Shown here one piece after another: positions 33,608 through 45,085 of a stretch of 64,000 bases of DNA. Numbering within the stretch: the first letter of the stretch is position 1; the number at the start of each line of letters is the position of its first letter. This DNA is from Clitoria ternatea (lineage: Eukaryota > Streptophyta > Magnoliopsida > Fabales > Fabaceae): the NCBI GenBank assembly GCA_037962975.1, contig CM075669.1, positions 193,820,501 to 193,884,500 on the forward strand, read 5' to 3'. Under the pieces are notes generated by a model. That model was given only the letters and a program-made list of their open reading frames with translations, was not told where the DNA came from and did no database searches. Both the position numbers and the translations under genes were made by a program.

Positions 33608-36600
33608 TGTAACATCCCCATTTTAATTAAAAGCAACTGAGTTAAATAACAAGTCAACAAGTCAACACCTCCCTTAATTTAATTAACTAAGAGTAACAGG
33701 GTGATTAACGTGGAAGCATGGTGACATGGGCAGGATTATCACGTTTCCCCATCCCACCATACTGCACTCCACGCGGGTATTTATGCAGGTGAGGCCATGC
33801 TCTTCACACAGAGAATTCCACGAACTCTCTTCATTCCTCTTGTTTTCTCTCTTACCTTCTCCGCTTTCCAGTCCATCCCCTGCTTCGAGAACCAAGGTGA
33901 CGGTGCTACAGTGGAGTGGAACTCCCCACACTTGAGAGGACGATCGACGAGTGAAGCAGCAGAGAGGAGAACCACCACCCAAGCAGGAAGAAATCCCTCG
34001 GAGTTTTATATTTGGTAGGGGGAGTATCTTCTATCTTAAATGCATGGGTTATGAACAGGTTTCGAGTGCGGATGCTTGCTATGTCCGTGCTCTGATGGTG
34101 TATTGCGTTGCATGTGAGTGTGTATAGTTTGGTTGCATGACGAGTGGGAAATAAGTGATTGCATGTTAACACCTTTCTCACAGATGTATGTGTTGCAGGA
34201 TCTCAGTTTGCATGTTGAGTTGTGTTGATATGCATGTCCGACTGAAGCTACCCAAGTTATAGGAATGCATATGTTGATACGTCTGCTATAATAAATTGTT
34301 GCGTGTAGGAAATGCCTTCTTTAGAAGAATTCTGATACTGTCTTACATCGAATGCATGATAGGTTGTGATTTTTAGAATGATGCATGTGTTGAATGAAGC
34401 TATAAACTGATTGCATGTCTTGGTCGAACGAAATATTGTGGATATCTGGATATGGAATGATAACTGATTGTATGGCAGCTATATATATTGAGTCCGGATA
34501 ATGTGTACTACGGATTGCATGGTATGTGTGTGTGCTTGAATGCGAGAATGCATGCATGAAACGAATGTTGTACGTCGAATCCGCGTGTGGCGCATGTGAT
34601 GCGTTGTGCTGTGAGCACGTAGTGTGTGACACTACCTTCGGTCATCCAGCGTGTGACGCTGTAAAATCCTTGAGTGTGACTCAAGGTAGCCCTTGAGTGG
34701 ACTCGGGCTGTCTGTGAACACCGCCGTTGGCGCTGTGAGTGTTGGTGTCACCTGTGGACAAACGGTTGGGTACCTGTAAAACGGCCAAGTAGCTGTGAGC
34801 TGATCTGATAGCTGTGAGCTATGTATAAAAAAGGCTGTGATGCCTACGTTGCAACGTCGGACCGATACACACGATGCGGAACCAAGTGAAATCTTCTGTG
34901 CTTATCATTGTTAATATTACTACTACTGTTAATGTTGTTGAAATTGATTTTTTTATCATGTTGTACATATATGTATTGTTGTGTAATTGGCAGATAACCT
35001 GGGTCGGTATCTATCATTTAAAATTTAAGATGCTCACCCCTGCAGTGGCCATTTTTCAGTGAATGTCTCTCGTGATGAGGACCAGAAGCAGACCTGGAAC
35101 GCTGGGCGAAGTGCTGATGCATTTGGAAGGCTTAATTAATATGATGTTAGATTAAGTCCTGACTGGTTCATGTCGGATGTTGGTGTTTTGGGATAAATAG
35201 AACCTTATTGACAAGGAGAAATCCGATTTTGTGTTTGTAAATATTGACGTATGCTCTTATTATTATATATATATGGATGTATGGTTTCGTGTGTGACATG
35301 CTATGTGCTACCTTGTTTCATGCTTGTGCTTTATTGAATACGCAGGGACGGCATGATTTAGCAGGTTATAGCCAAGTCTAAGTGAATTATGAGTTGTCTC
35401 TAGGAAGACTTATGTCGGATACGTTGGGCGGAGTCGTACCCCGCCCGAAGTGTGGGAGCAATTCGCCCAAGCGTGAGGACTCGCGCTGAAGCGAGTAATT
35501 ATCAGAGTGAGATACCGCCCATTATCCTTTCCTATCCGTTGTGATGCTAATGCAATCCAGACTCCGGTGTTGACCTCTGTTTTGGGCGTTGTAGTTGAGC
35601 CCGCCCGGGCGTCGTCATAAATAGTTGAGTTTGGTGGAATAGGTTCGGCCCTTCCTTCCACCACAACCTACTACCGCATACGTACCTTGTAACTTCCCGT
35701 TTTTCTGAGCGAAGTGCGAGCGTGAGGATTTACCTAGTGAACCCTTGTCCATATCCGATTGAGGAATTACCTTGTGTTTGTGTGGAGAGGCGTTGTGCTG
35801 ACCTCGTTTAGGCGGTGTCATACCTCGCCCAAGTAACTAGGACGATTCGCTCAAGCGCGTGGGACCATGCTGAAGCAAGCAGATATCAACTTGAGACTTC
35901 GCCTATGTACCTTCCTCCTCCTTGTCGCATTATTCTGCCGCGCAGGGCGGTGTCGGACATCGTCTGAGTAAGTGAATGTTGTGATGTAGTCCGTCCAGGT
36001 GTTGTTGTGCCTTGCCGAACTGGACGGCGGTGTAATCACTTCCTCTTTTCTTTACAAATTACTCCTGCATATGTATATCTCTCTTCTTCTTCCCTGTCCT
36101 CTGAAGCTGAACGTCCAGCGTTCTCTGAGAAAGGATCCGCCCGTAGGAGCGAATAGACGCTAATGTAAGGTTTACTTGAAGAGTTTCTCATCTGATGTTG
36201 CATTGTCACACATCGTTTAGGCAGTGTGAGACAGCGATTGAGCGGGTCACCTTCGCCATGGAGTCCGCCCAGGACACACATACCCCGCCTAGCCAAGTAG
36301 GATGATTCGAACTCCGCCTTTCTACCGAATGCTACGCGTGTGAATGTATTAACATCTTTCCTTAGCTATTTCCTCCTATTGAGTGACCAGTGTTATTCGA
36401 AGGAAAGCTTCCTTGTGAAATTCCCTCTATCCACTGCTGCATTACCTTACTCCGCCTAGACGGTGTCAGACCCCGTCTAAGCGAACAAACGGTGTTGTGT
36501 AATCCGCCCTGGTGCTGGCGTGTTACGATAAACACATTGAGCCGGCCCCAGTTTTAGCTTCTCTGTAGGTTGCTAAATGCGTGTGAATGCTCTTCATTCT

Positions 36601-36704
36601 TCCCTTGCCTGCTTCCCTCTATATCGAATAATACGTGACTGTTTTTATGAAAAATTTTCTCATATTTCTGGAATTTATTAGTTGCAAAGAAATAAGGTGT
36701 TACA
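33608..36704 (+). repeat. Element E 3' LTR
   Basis: 3097 bp, same length as the 5' LTR and offset 7854 bp, so every landmark repeats at +7854 (hairpins 34583-34845, CGCC tract 35426-36483). Substitutions inside hairpin stems, for example CAGC to TAGC near 34790, keep a possible G-T pair in RNA. Confidence 0.95.
34583..34845 (+). repeat. Array of TGTGA-loop hairpins, 3' LTR of E
   Basis: Second copy of the 26729-26991 array. Loops are unchanged by eye. Differences are single transitions, such as GAGCGTTGG to GAGTGTTGG near 34739. Confidence 0.9.
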
Positions 36705-36709
36705 AAGTC
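36705..36709. repeat. Target duplication of E, right copy
   Basis: AAGTC, matching 25749-25753. Confidence 0.95.
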
Positions 36710-38565
36710 CATTGAAATTTCTACGGACCTCATTGTTAGTGTTACTGGTTGTCCAATGCAAGGGAGGTGTACGATGAACTCTTTGAGTTTAATGTTGTGT
36801 CTTCGCTGGAAATCAATGAAATGCTTTATGGTACTCAGCATCCAGCCAAGTTCTCTTCTGGGTCTGTTTTCCCAAAAGCCAAAATGCTGCTCCTTGTGAT
36901 GAAGCAAGTATTTTTCCCTAGAAAACGTGCAAAAGATACTGTCAGCAAGCTCGACTATTTTTGCATGTACCACATGCTTACCAAAGAGAAGGTTAGTTTG
37001 CCCAATATCTTCATGACGTATCTGATTTCCTCCATAGGAAAGAAGCAGAATAAGATTCCTTACCTTGCCGTTCTCATGAAAGTCTTTGCACCTGAGAATG
37101 TGCAACCCACCTCATTGAAGGATTTGGTTACTCCCTCCTTGATGGTCAGTAAGTTACCTGTATTTTTGCCTCAATCTGATCCACCTCCAAGCACTACTCT
37201 GGCTCTCCTAAAGAAGAAAAAGTCAACACCATCCAAGAAAAGAAAGTCTGCTCCATCTCGTACTCTGTATACTCGCTCTGCTAAGAAAATAAGAAAATTG
37301 GTTCTTGAAGAGTCTGATGCTTCCTTACACAAATCAGACTCCTCGCGTGAGGAGGCACTCTCCTCATCTCAAGTTTCCACCTCAATACCAACTAAGGGTT
37401 CCCCAGACTCAAATGATCATCTTCCAATTAGCAAACTGCAACAATGTTCTACCAAGAAGTTTGGCCTTGGTAAAAGAATCAAGATTTCAGCTCTCTCTAA
37501 GGCTCCACAGACTCAACTTCCTCTGTTTCGACCATTTTTTGAATCTCATCTAAAGAAGCTTTAGAAGCTTTCTGATGATGAAACATTGGATTTATTTGTC
37601 TCTATTTTTACTTCCTTGAATCCAGATATTTTAGTGTCAGGATGGGATTCTTTAGCTTGGAAATCTAAATTTATTGAGCTTTGTGATGACTATCACAGAG
37701 TCATGGCTGACAATCATGATACTTTACAAGAATGTGGTGGCTATCTAGCATACATCCATTATTTATGCTTCATTCATGGCTATCTAAGGCACCACCAACT
37801 CTTAGAGTTTTATACATGGGAACATATTTATTAGCTCAATCAGTTCTACACCACTGTTGCTCTATATCGCAGTGATACGAGCAGCTTCAAAGCCTCGCTC
37901 AACAGAAAAAGGTCTCATTCTCCTGAGCCATCTTCCAAAAGGTCAAGGTCTGAACCCTTACCATCACCAGACTCTACTCCCTTTTCTCCTCAACCAATTC
38001 CTCTTGCCATTCTACCTCCACTTTTACCTCACACCCCTTCTCTCAAGCACTTGTCCCTTGTCCTCCCATCTCCACTATTATGCATAAGTCTTGTCTTCCC
38101 CCTTTTCTTAAAAACTACCCTACCTTACCTAAATATTTTGACTACAAACCTATTCTTGACACCTCAGACCCTGTATATCATAGCCTGTAAAATCAAGCTA
38201 TTATGAATCACCCCTCCTTTGACCCTCACAGACTTCATATTCGACCTTCTGCCCCAAAATGCTACCCTCTTCTTCCCATTGAAAAGCTTATTCATTTCCC
38301 TGACCTATTTTCAAATGATGACCTCAGAATGTTTCATGTGCTTCAAGCCGAGCAGGCCTCTGTGACCCGTGATCTTAAGCATGGTTTCATCACTCTTGAT
38401 GATGTCTCTATCAACAATTACCCCGTTGCTACTCCATGGAAGAAGATTCTATTTGAAGTTCCCCGTCCTCCTCCGCTAGCTAAGTGGATCTCTTTGGGCC
38501 GGCTCAAGAAGCCCATGCCTCCCAAGCCTAAGCCTCACTACAAAGGTCCTCCTCAGCCCAAGTGA
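36710..38565 (+). pseudogene. Element F extra ORF, remainder, broken
   Basis: Continuation of the ORF begun at 25597. The longest open part (36749-37564) has an N-terminal helical block (VYDELFEFNVVSSLEINEML), a cysteine-poor middle, then a strongly basic stretch (KKKKSTPSKKRKSAP) that looks like a nuclear localisation signal, and Ser-rich acidic sequence. The same frame continues past TAG stops near 37562 and 37832 into a Ser/Pro/Arg-rich tail. 38203-38565 is in another frame and ends in a Pro/Lys-rich segment. Whole ORF about 670 codons. I do not recognise the family. It lies where SIRE-type copia elements have an env-like gene, but no membrane segment is clear. Confidence 0.55.
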
Positions 38566-39064
38566 CTACCTACAGTAACTCTCAAAAGTCTCTGGACCAC
38601 GCCTAATCCAACTGACGCTCACGCTGATGCATTGTGGTGCCATTATCTTTAGACTCTACAAGAAAAACCTTCCTGCTCTTATTCCTTGTCCTCCTATAAT
38701 TCTATTTTTCTCTATCACCCCTCATTGATCACTTTTACTTCTCCTTATCTATTTGTGTTTTAAACTCATTTTTCCACTGTTATTTCTTCTACTGTCTTCC
38801 CTCTTTTCATTTCAAGTGTGACTCGTGATTTCCTTTTTGAGTCTCGCTGATGTTCTCTCTTTTGTTGATTACAAAAGGGGGAGTTTGTGTAGAAGTCATT
38901 TTCTGGATCAATGTAACGGCTTAGAATGATACATGTTGTATGCATTATTTTGATCAATGAAGAATCTATTTTGTTCTTATCATCTTTATGATTCCATGAT
39001 ATTTTAATGACAGACTTCACCCACGAAAAGACTTGATGTTTATTATCAACAAATAGGGGGAGAT
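38566..39064 (+). other. Element F 3' untranslated region with two polypurine tracts
   Basis: Non-coding. AAAAGGGGGAG near 38873 and the terminal AATAGGGGGAGAT (39051-39064) before the 3' LTR. The duplicated tract parallels element A. Confidence 0.7.
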
Positions 39065-40350
39065 TGTTAAGAAAACGTTTGGTCAAAATATAAGTTTTAA
39101 GTCCTATTAGATCAGACCCCAGACTTTATGATTTGTTTATATCGATCATCAAGTATTTTCGGTAAAAGAATAAAGTCTGAACTATTCATAACATTTCTTT
39201 CAGTGCATAAGTAATTTCAGGATACGAAGATTGATTTATAAAAACAATAGTGGATCATATATGTTCTAAAAAGTCTGGTAGAACAACAAAAATCTGATAG
39301 TAGCATCTTCATTAAAGAACTCCCCTTCAACGTTCAAAAATTCTATTTTGGTGATGCTTCGGGAGAAATGATCACATTGTATTTGTGTGCTTATCATCAA
39401 AGAACAAAAAGAACAAAATCAACATAAGCAGCGGCTGTCAGCGTACCTACTCCTGCAAACTTTGATCACAAGTCAGAAATCTCATCAGGACATCTCAGAA
39501 AGTAACCTCTCGCTCAATCAAGAATAAGTTCACCAATGGTTTTATGCATGGAAATGCATTTCTCATGAAAAATACTAAAATGTGATTCAGACCTCTCTTA
39601 AGCTCGAATTCAACTTCAAGGTCTGATCTCAAGAAGCTTAAGGAAAAATATTTTCAAAGGATTTCCAACGTCTATATCTACTTTCAAGAAGCAATAACAG
39701 ATATATCTTTCAAGTCACTATAAATATAAAGGAAGTTTGAACATCAAAGATACAAGAAAAATCTTTGAAGAAAGCTCTTCAAGTTATCATTCAATATAAT
39801 TCTAGTTCATTTTTCTTGTAAAAGACAAAGACCCTATTTACTTTCTAGCTCTACATCTAGCAGACTTAGGTCTTGTGTCAAAAACACTTAGTGTTCGATC
39901 TTAAAATTGTCTATTATTTGTACACTAAGTTTTGAAAACATTTTTTATTCTTGTTGTTTGTATAAGTCTGGTGAGTTACCAAAACAAGTTTGTGTTGGGA
40001 AACATTTTGGGCTGAAGAGGCTTTCGAAAGAATACTTGGGTTAAACCAGGAATGGTTTGTTGAAAGAATACTTGGGATAAGCCAAAAATGGCTAGTGTAA
40101 AGAATACTTGTAGCACAAGTCTGGTGCTGATACTGTAAAGGAGATTTTTATAATAGTGGAAATCCTTTAAGTTGGAAGGAACTGGATGTAGCTTCTGTGT
40201 TGGAAGTGAACCAGTATAAACACTACGTGTTTATTTTCTCTTACTCATCTTCCTTTGATTACTTGTACATTTTATTTTGATACAAAATTTAGGTGAAAAA
40301 GAGTCTAAGACTTATTCAATCCCTCTTCTAGGTCTGACTCTAAACCATCA
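39065..40350 (+). repeat. Element F 3' LTR
   Basis: 1286 bp, TGTTAAG to CCATCA, uninterrupted. TATA box TATAAATA at 39719-39726. Followed by target duplication GCCTA (40351-40355). Confidence 0.92.
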
Positions 40351-40355
40351 GCCTA

Positions 40356-41343
40356 TTTGACCACAACCACCCATAAATACAAGTCATAAACATACATTAT
40401 GAGCTATAGGAAACCTCTACACAAGGTCTTAGCCATCAAATGATAATATGGCCTATCCACTTCCCAATATCCATACATTTCAACATCTTAATTACATATG
40501 AATATCCAACATACATTATAAATGCTCATAATCCTTGAATAGCATCATTCATTCATTAATGTAGCATAAGCCGATGTACTACAATAGTTATCCATTAATG
40601 TTAAGGTCATAACCAAAAATTAGCCTTTCAACAAGAACTAATTTTCACATATGACCCATCAAAATACACATCGTATCCATTCATATACATATCAAGCATA
40701 TATCAATATCATATGCTATATAAAACCATTGCTTACCGGCCAAGGCATTCCTATACAACTAATTTACCTTCTCCACCAAAATACTCATTTCCAAAATAAT
40801 TTATCTCACCCCATTCATGTCCTGCATCACAATGCTAAAAGAAGATAACATGGGAGAGTGAGTTATATATTCCAAGTGACAAATATGAATACATTTATGA
40901 TTATATGTATATGCATACATCAACATGTAGGCTTTACATCAAATTATCCATTACCATAATGAATCTATCCTTTCCTCAACACATACACATATCATGGTCA
41001 TCAACCAAACTTATAGGAAAGCATAATTACATATATACATTTATGCCCTTCATCATATTGGGCTATCACACATAACATCACCAAACACAAAGTCATTTCT
41101 TTGTATTCATATTTTATTTGTCATCTTTAGGTATTCTTTCACCCATTTTAACCATCATTATAACTCATCACCTTTTGGCATATCTCCAAGCTATATGCAA
41201 ATGCTCTTAGGCTAATGCACATGCACAACGAAGTTAATAACAATCGCGGATCCGACTGTGGGAATATAAAACACCAATTTGCAGGTTCAAGCATGAGTAC
41301 ATCACCATGCCCCTACTGCTGTAGTAAAATATGTACACTTATC
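40356..41343 (-). repeat. Element H long-LTR remnant, part 2
   Basis: Continues H after element F: the bases CATAGGCCTA before F and GCCTATTTGACC after it join at the duplication. AT-rich, many ATACAT-like runs, no coding signal. Cut at 41343 by element B. Assignment to the G-related family rests on part 1. Confidence 0.5.
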
Positions 41344-42742
41344 TGTGTTTGCATATTGTTAATAGATTTTGATAATGATAAAGGCACAAGAATAAGAAGA
41401 ACTTCATGAATCAAAAACAAATAAAATGATTTTAATTGATGTATCAAATCAAGATATTCAAGAAATCATGAAGAAAACGCTCCCATAAGATCAAGGAATC
41501 AAGAAAGCAATGTATAAAGATAAAGGAAAGGAACCATGGATCAAAACGCATCAAGGAAACATCATCAGGCATGGAAAAACACCAAAAAGCATTGCCTGAA
41601 TCGATTCACACGGATGAATCAATTCAGAGCTGTGGAAGTCACAAAATTTGAAAACAGAACAACCTAAATCGATTCACCAACAGCCTGAATCGATTCACAC
41701 GAAGCTGACAGCCCAGAAACATAAAATAAAACAGCCTGAACTGATTCACCAAGGCCTGAATCGATTCATACAAGCCTGGAAGTCCAAAATATCCAAGTCA
41801 GAATATCCTAAATCGATTCGAGAAGATATGAATCGATTCAAGAAGTAGGAAACATCACTAAAAAGACAGATTTAAGTGGGAACCAAGCACCCAAAACCTA
41901 CTATACACAGAGACAAGCTGGAATCATTATTTGCAACGGCTAGAAGGACTTTGGAACAGCTTCAAGGGTCTATAAATTGCTCTCTAACTTAAGTACGGAA
42001 CAAGAAAAAAAGAGGCAATCATCCTTTACCTTCATTTTATGCTTAGTGAGTTCATTCTTTTGTATATTCTGAAACCCTTGAGCTTTAACTTGTATATCCT
42101 CTCTTGTTGAGAGTTAGAATTTGAGTGAGCATTCACTTGTATATCTACTCTATTTAGAGGGTCATTATCTTGTAAACACTACAAAACACAAAGGTTTTTC
42201 ACTCTAGGTTGAGTGGTCACAAAGGTTAGGGTTCAACCTTTGGGTATTGAGAGTTCAAGAGATTGGGTGGGTTGCCCTTGTGGTAGTGAGGATTGAGTTC
42301 TTGAGTGTGGGACACTAGGAAGCTGCAATTGCTCATAGCTTGTAATCTCTAAACTTCAATAGTGGAAATCCTTCAAGTGGGTTGCTTGAAGGCGAGACGT
42401 ACACCGGGGTTGGTAGAACTCGTTAAATCAGTTTGCAAGCTCTTCTCCCTCACTCTTTTACATTGATATATTGCATTTGATTGAATTGTTGTTGATTGAT
42501 TGTGATTTGCTTACTTGAGCTTGCTTGAATTAGTTACTTTAAAGCACTGCATACCAAGTGTTTGATAAATTGTTTCAGCGAATATTCACATCTTGTTTTG
42601 CTTTATTTCTTGTACTATACTTGCCTTCACTTGCATAATCTTTAAACTTGTGATAAAAGAATCAAGTTCAAAGGCATTCCAAGCAAAGTTTTAAAAACTC
42701 AATTCACCCCCCCTCTTGAGTATTGAGGCCACTTGAATAACA
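41344..42742 (+). repeat. Element B 5' LTR
   Basis: 1399 bp, TGTGTTTGC to AACA, alignable to the LTRs of A over its whole length. Palindrome array at 41597-41840. TATA-like TATAAATT near 41970. Confidence 0.9.
41597..41840. repeat. Palindrome array in LTR of B
   Basis: Eight copies of TGAATCGATTCA or one- to two-base variants, with spacers different from those in A. The motif is kept while the spacers diverge. Confidence 0.88.
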
Positions 42743-42744
42743 AG

Positions 42745-42756
42745 TGGTATCAAAGC
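42745..42756 (+). promoter_or_regulatory. Primer-binding site of element B
   Basis: TGGTATCAAAGC, one transition from the initiator-Met primer site, two bases after the LTR. Confidence 0.88.
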
Positions 42757-42796
42757 TTGACTCTTGTAGATCGAGCTTAACAGCTTCAAGAGAAAA

Positions 42797-44127
42797 ATGG
42801 CCTCAACTTCTCAAAATCTTTTCCCCGAGGGTAGTGTAACAAATAGACCTCTCGCCTTCAATGGTGAGGGGTATACCTTTTGGAAAGAGAGAATGAAAAT
42901 TTTTATTCAATCTATTGATCTAAGAGTTTGGAATGCCATTGAAAATGGTCCCTTTATTCCCATGCACATTGTTAATGGCAAAAATGTTGAAAAACCAATG
43001 GATGATTGGATAAGTGATGAAGAGAAAAAGGTACAGTATAATTACAGGGTTAAAAATCTCATCACTCTTGCACTAGGACCAGATGAATTTTTTTGAATAA
43101 TCACATTAAAACCGCTAAGGAGATGTGGGATACTTTACAAGTAACCCATGAAGGCACTAATGATGTTAAAGACTCTAAGATCAGTACATTAACTAGTCAA
43201 TATGAGTGCTTTAGATTAAATCCTGGTGAATCAATAGTTAATATGCAAAAAAGGTTCACTATCATTATTAATCAACTTATTACCCTTGGAAAGACATACA
43301 CTAACAAAGAGCTCATTCACAAAGTGTTGAAAAGTCTTAACAGGGAATGGCAACCGCTAGTCACCACCATCAAACAATCGCCTAGCATTAATGAAATGTC
43401 TCTTGCCACATTATTTAGAAACTTGCAGGAACAAGAACAAGAGCTGAAAGAATTAAAGATGGCAGAAGAGGAAGAAAAATCCTCCAAGAAGAAAGGCCTA
43501 GCTCTCAAGGCCACTTCTACACATGAAGAAGAATCATGTAGTGATCTTGACATAGAAGAAGAATTTGGATTGTTTGTAAAGCGATTCGGGAAGTTCATGA
43601 GAAACAAACGATTCCAAAAGAACTTCAAACCCCAAGGTAAGAAACCAATTTCTAATGAAACCTCTTCCTCACCAAGCTGTTTCGAATGTGGCAAGGAAGG
43701 GCACTTCAAGGTAAACTGCCCAAATCTTAAGAAGAAGAACAAGGAGAAAAGAGGAAGAAGAAGAGCTTATATTTCTTGGGATGAAAATGATGTAAGTAGC
43801 TCCGATGAGTCCAAAAATGAAGAAGCAAACCTTTGCTTGATGGCAAATCATCAAGAGGAAGATGATGAGGTTAGTCTTCTTGACTTAGATAGAAATGAAC
43901 TGCTTGATGCATTTGAAGAGCTGTATGATAAATTTATTAAGCTTTCTAGTAAATATAAATTGTCTAGAAAAACTACAGAAACTCTAGAGACACATCTAAT
44001 TGAGCAAGTAAAGGAAAATGAGTCCTTAAAAAAGAAGATTGTTGAAGAACAAACTTGCTCAAAATCATGTGAATACTTCAAAAAATGTGTTGACCTAGAA
44101 AAGAAAGTCCTAGATTTAAATAGAACA
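42797..44127 (+). pseudogene. gag: Element B gag, N-terminal part (cut by CACTA)
   Basis: Same protein as gag of A: DUF4219-like start at ATG 42797, UBN2 domain, zinc knuckle CFECGKEGHFKVNC near 43678-43719, acidic and coiled-coil regions. A one-base shift at a run of seven T near 43086-43093 breaks the frame. The second frame is then open to the CACTA insertion at 44128. The rest lies at 57302-57622. Confidence 0.88.
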
Positions 44128-44145
44128 CACCACTAAAAAAACACC
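44128..44145. repeat. Left terminal inverted repeat of CACTA
   Basis: CACCACTAAAAAAACACC, with one transition in the CACTA signature and two extra A relative to the right end. Confidence 0.92.
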
Positions 44146-44760
44146 TGTTAGCGACGGACGGAATTGGTCGCTAATCCATGCCATGACTGTCGCTAAACCC
44201 ATTAGCGACGGCATCTCAGACGGGAGAGAGGACGTCGCTAAAACCCTCGTCGAAAACACATCAGTGACCACATACATGCCGTCGCTACCATATTGACGGC
44301 TTAAGGTCATCGCTAAAATCGTCTCTGCCCTAATAACTCAAGCCGTCGCTAAGTGTTGCCATACAGCGACCTCAAAACCCCGTCGCTACTAGCAGCCACC
44401 AGCGACCACCACACGCCGTCGCTAATGTGGCCTTCCAGGGACTAAGCTCCGCGGTCGCTATGGGTACTCATGTAGCGACCACGTGATCCATCGCTGTGGG
44501 AAGCCATAAAGCGACCACAATATTCCGTCGCTGTTTCTTACAACACAGCGATGACTGCAGTCCAGCGCTGTTGTTAACAATACAGCGACCACGATATCCG
44601 TCGCTGTTTCTTACAATACAGCGACGACTGTATTCCGTCGCTATTTTTAACAAAACAGCGACCACGATATTCCGTCGCTGTTTCTTACAATACAGCGACC
44701 ACTCTAATCCGTCGCTGTTTTTAACAATACAGCGACCATCTGTTTCCGTCGCTAACTGGA
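44146..44760. repeat. Left subterminal repeats of CACTA
   Basis: About 20-25 copies in both orientations of a GCGACGG/CCGTCGC core, spaced roughly 20-40 bp. Such repeats bind the TNPA-type protein in characterised CACTA elements. Open frames through this region come from the repeat itself and are not genes. Confidence 0.92.
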
Positions 44761-45085
44761 AATTTCTTTTTTAGAGAATTGGTTTTAATTTATATAGGTT
44801 TTGTTAAATATTTTGTATTTTGTATTGGCTGATAAAATTTTATAATTAAATTTAAATAATTTTTTTAAAATATTAAATTATTATTAAAAACAAAATAATA
44901 GATTAAATTAATTTATCAAATAGGTTGAATTATTAATGATAGGTAAAATAAGGCTTTTTGATTTGAATGTAATTACCAATAAATATTGACATAATAAATA
45001 AAGAATGACAAAATAAATACTGAATGAAATTTTGGATAAAAACTAAAAATCAAATATACAATGTGTATAAATAATAAAAATACAA
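44761..45085. other. AT-rich spacer downstream of the Transposase_24 gene
   Basis: Low-complexity AT-rich DNA between the subterminal repeats and the stop codon at 45086. Probably the 3' untranslated region. No polyadenylation signal stands out. Confidence 0.5.

Larger units (their letters stand above)
25754..36704 (+). mobile_element. Element E: Ty3/gypsy chromovirus, Tekay/Del type
   Basis: 10,951 bp with two LTRs of exactly 3097 bp (TGTAACA to TGTTACA), target duplication AAGTC, iMet-type primer site, one gag-pol frame and a polypurine tract. The RT-RNase H-integrase order is gypsy. The C-terminal block VKVEW..TTSCTWERED is the chromodomain-like tail of Tekay/Del chromoviruses, which often have long LTRs. 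By eye I count about 35-40 differences between the LTRs, roughly 1.2 percent, almost all transitions. It is the least diverged insertion of the window and is nearly intact. Confidence 0.96.
13398..40350 (+). mobile_element. Element F: Ty1/copia retrotransposon carrying two nested gypsy elements
   Basis: LTRs start TGTTRAG and end CCATCA (right) or the eroded CCATA (left). The target duplication is GCCTA at 13393-13397 and 40351-40355. After removing G (14536-20256) and E (25754-36704) with one target copy each, F is about 10.27 kb with LTRs of about 1291 and 1286 bp. It has an iMet-type primer site at 20418, gag, copia pol, a long extra ORF, and a polypurine tract at 39051-39064. The family is different from A/B, but the plan is the same (SIRE-like). 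All genes are decayed. Confidence 0.9.

Noticed and set aside
36554..37105. 183-codon minus-strand frame
   Set aside because: It is the reverse strand of the F extra ORF and of the LTR end of E, across an insertion junction, so it cannot be an old gene.
44496..44774. 92-codon plus-strand frame made of repeated peptide units, and its minus-strand partner
   Set aside because: Arises from subterminal repeats with a unit length divisible by three. Not a gene.
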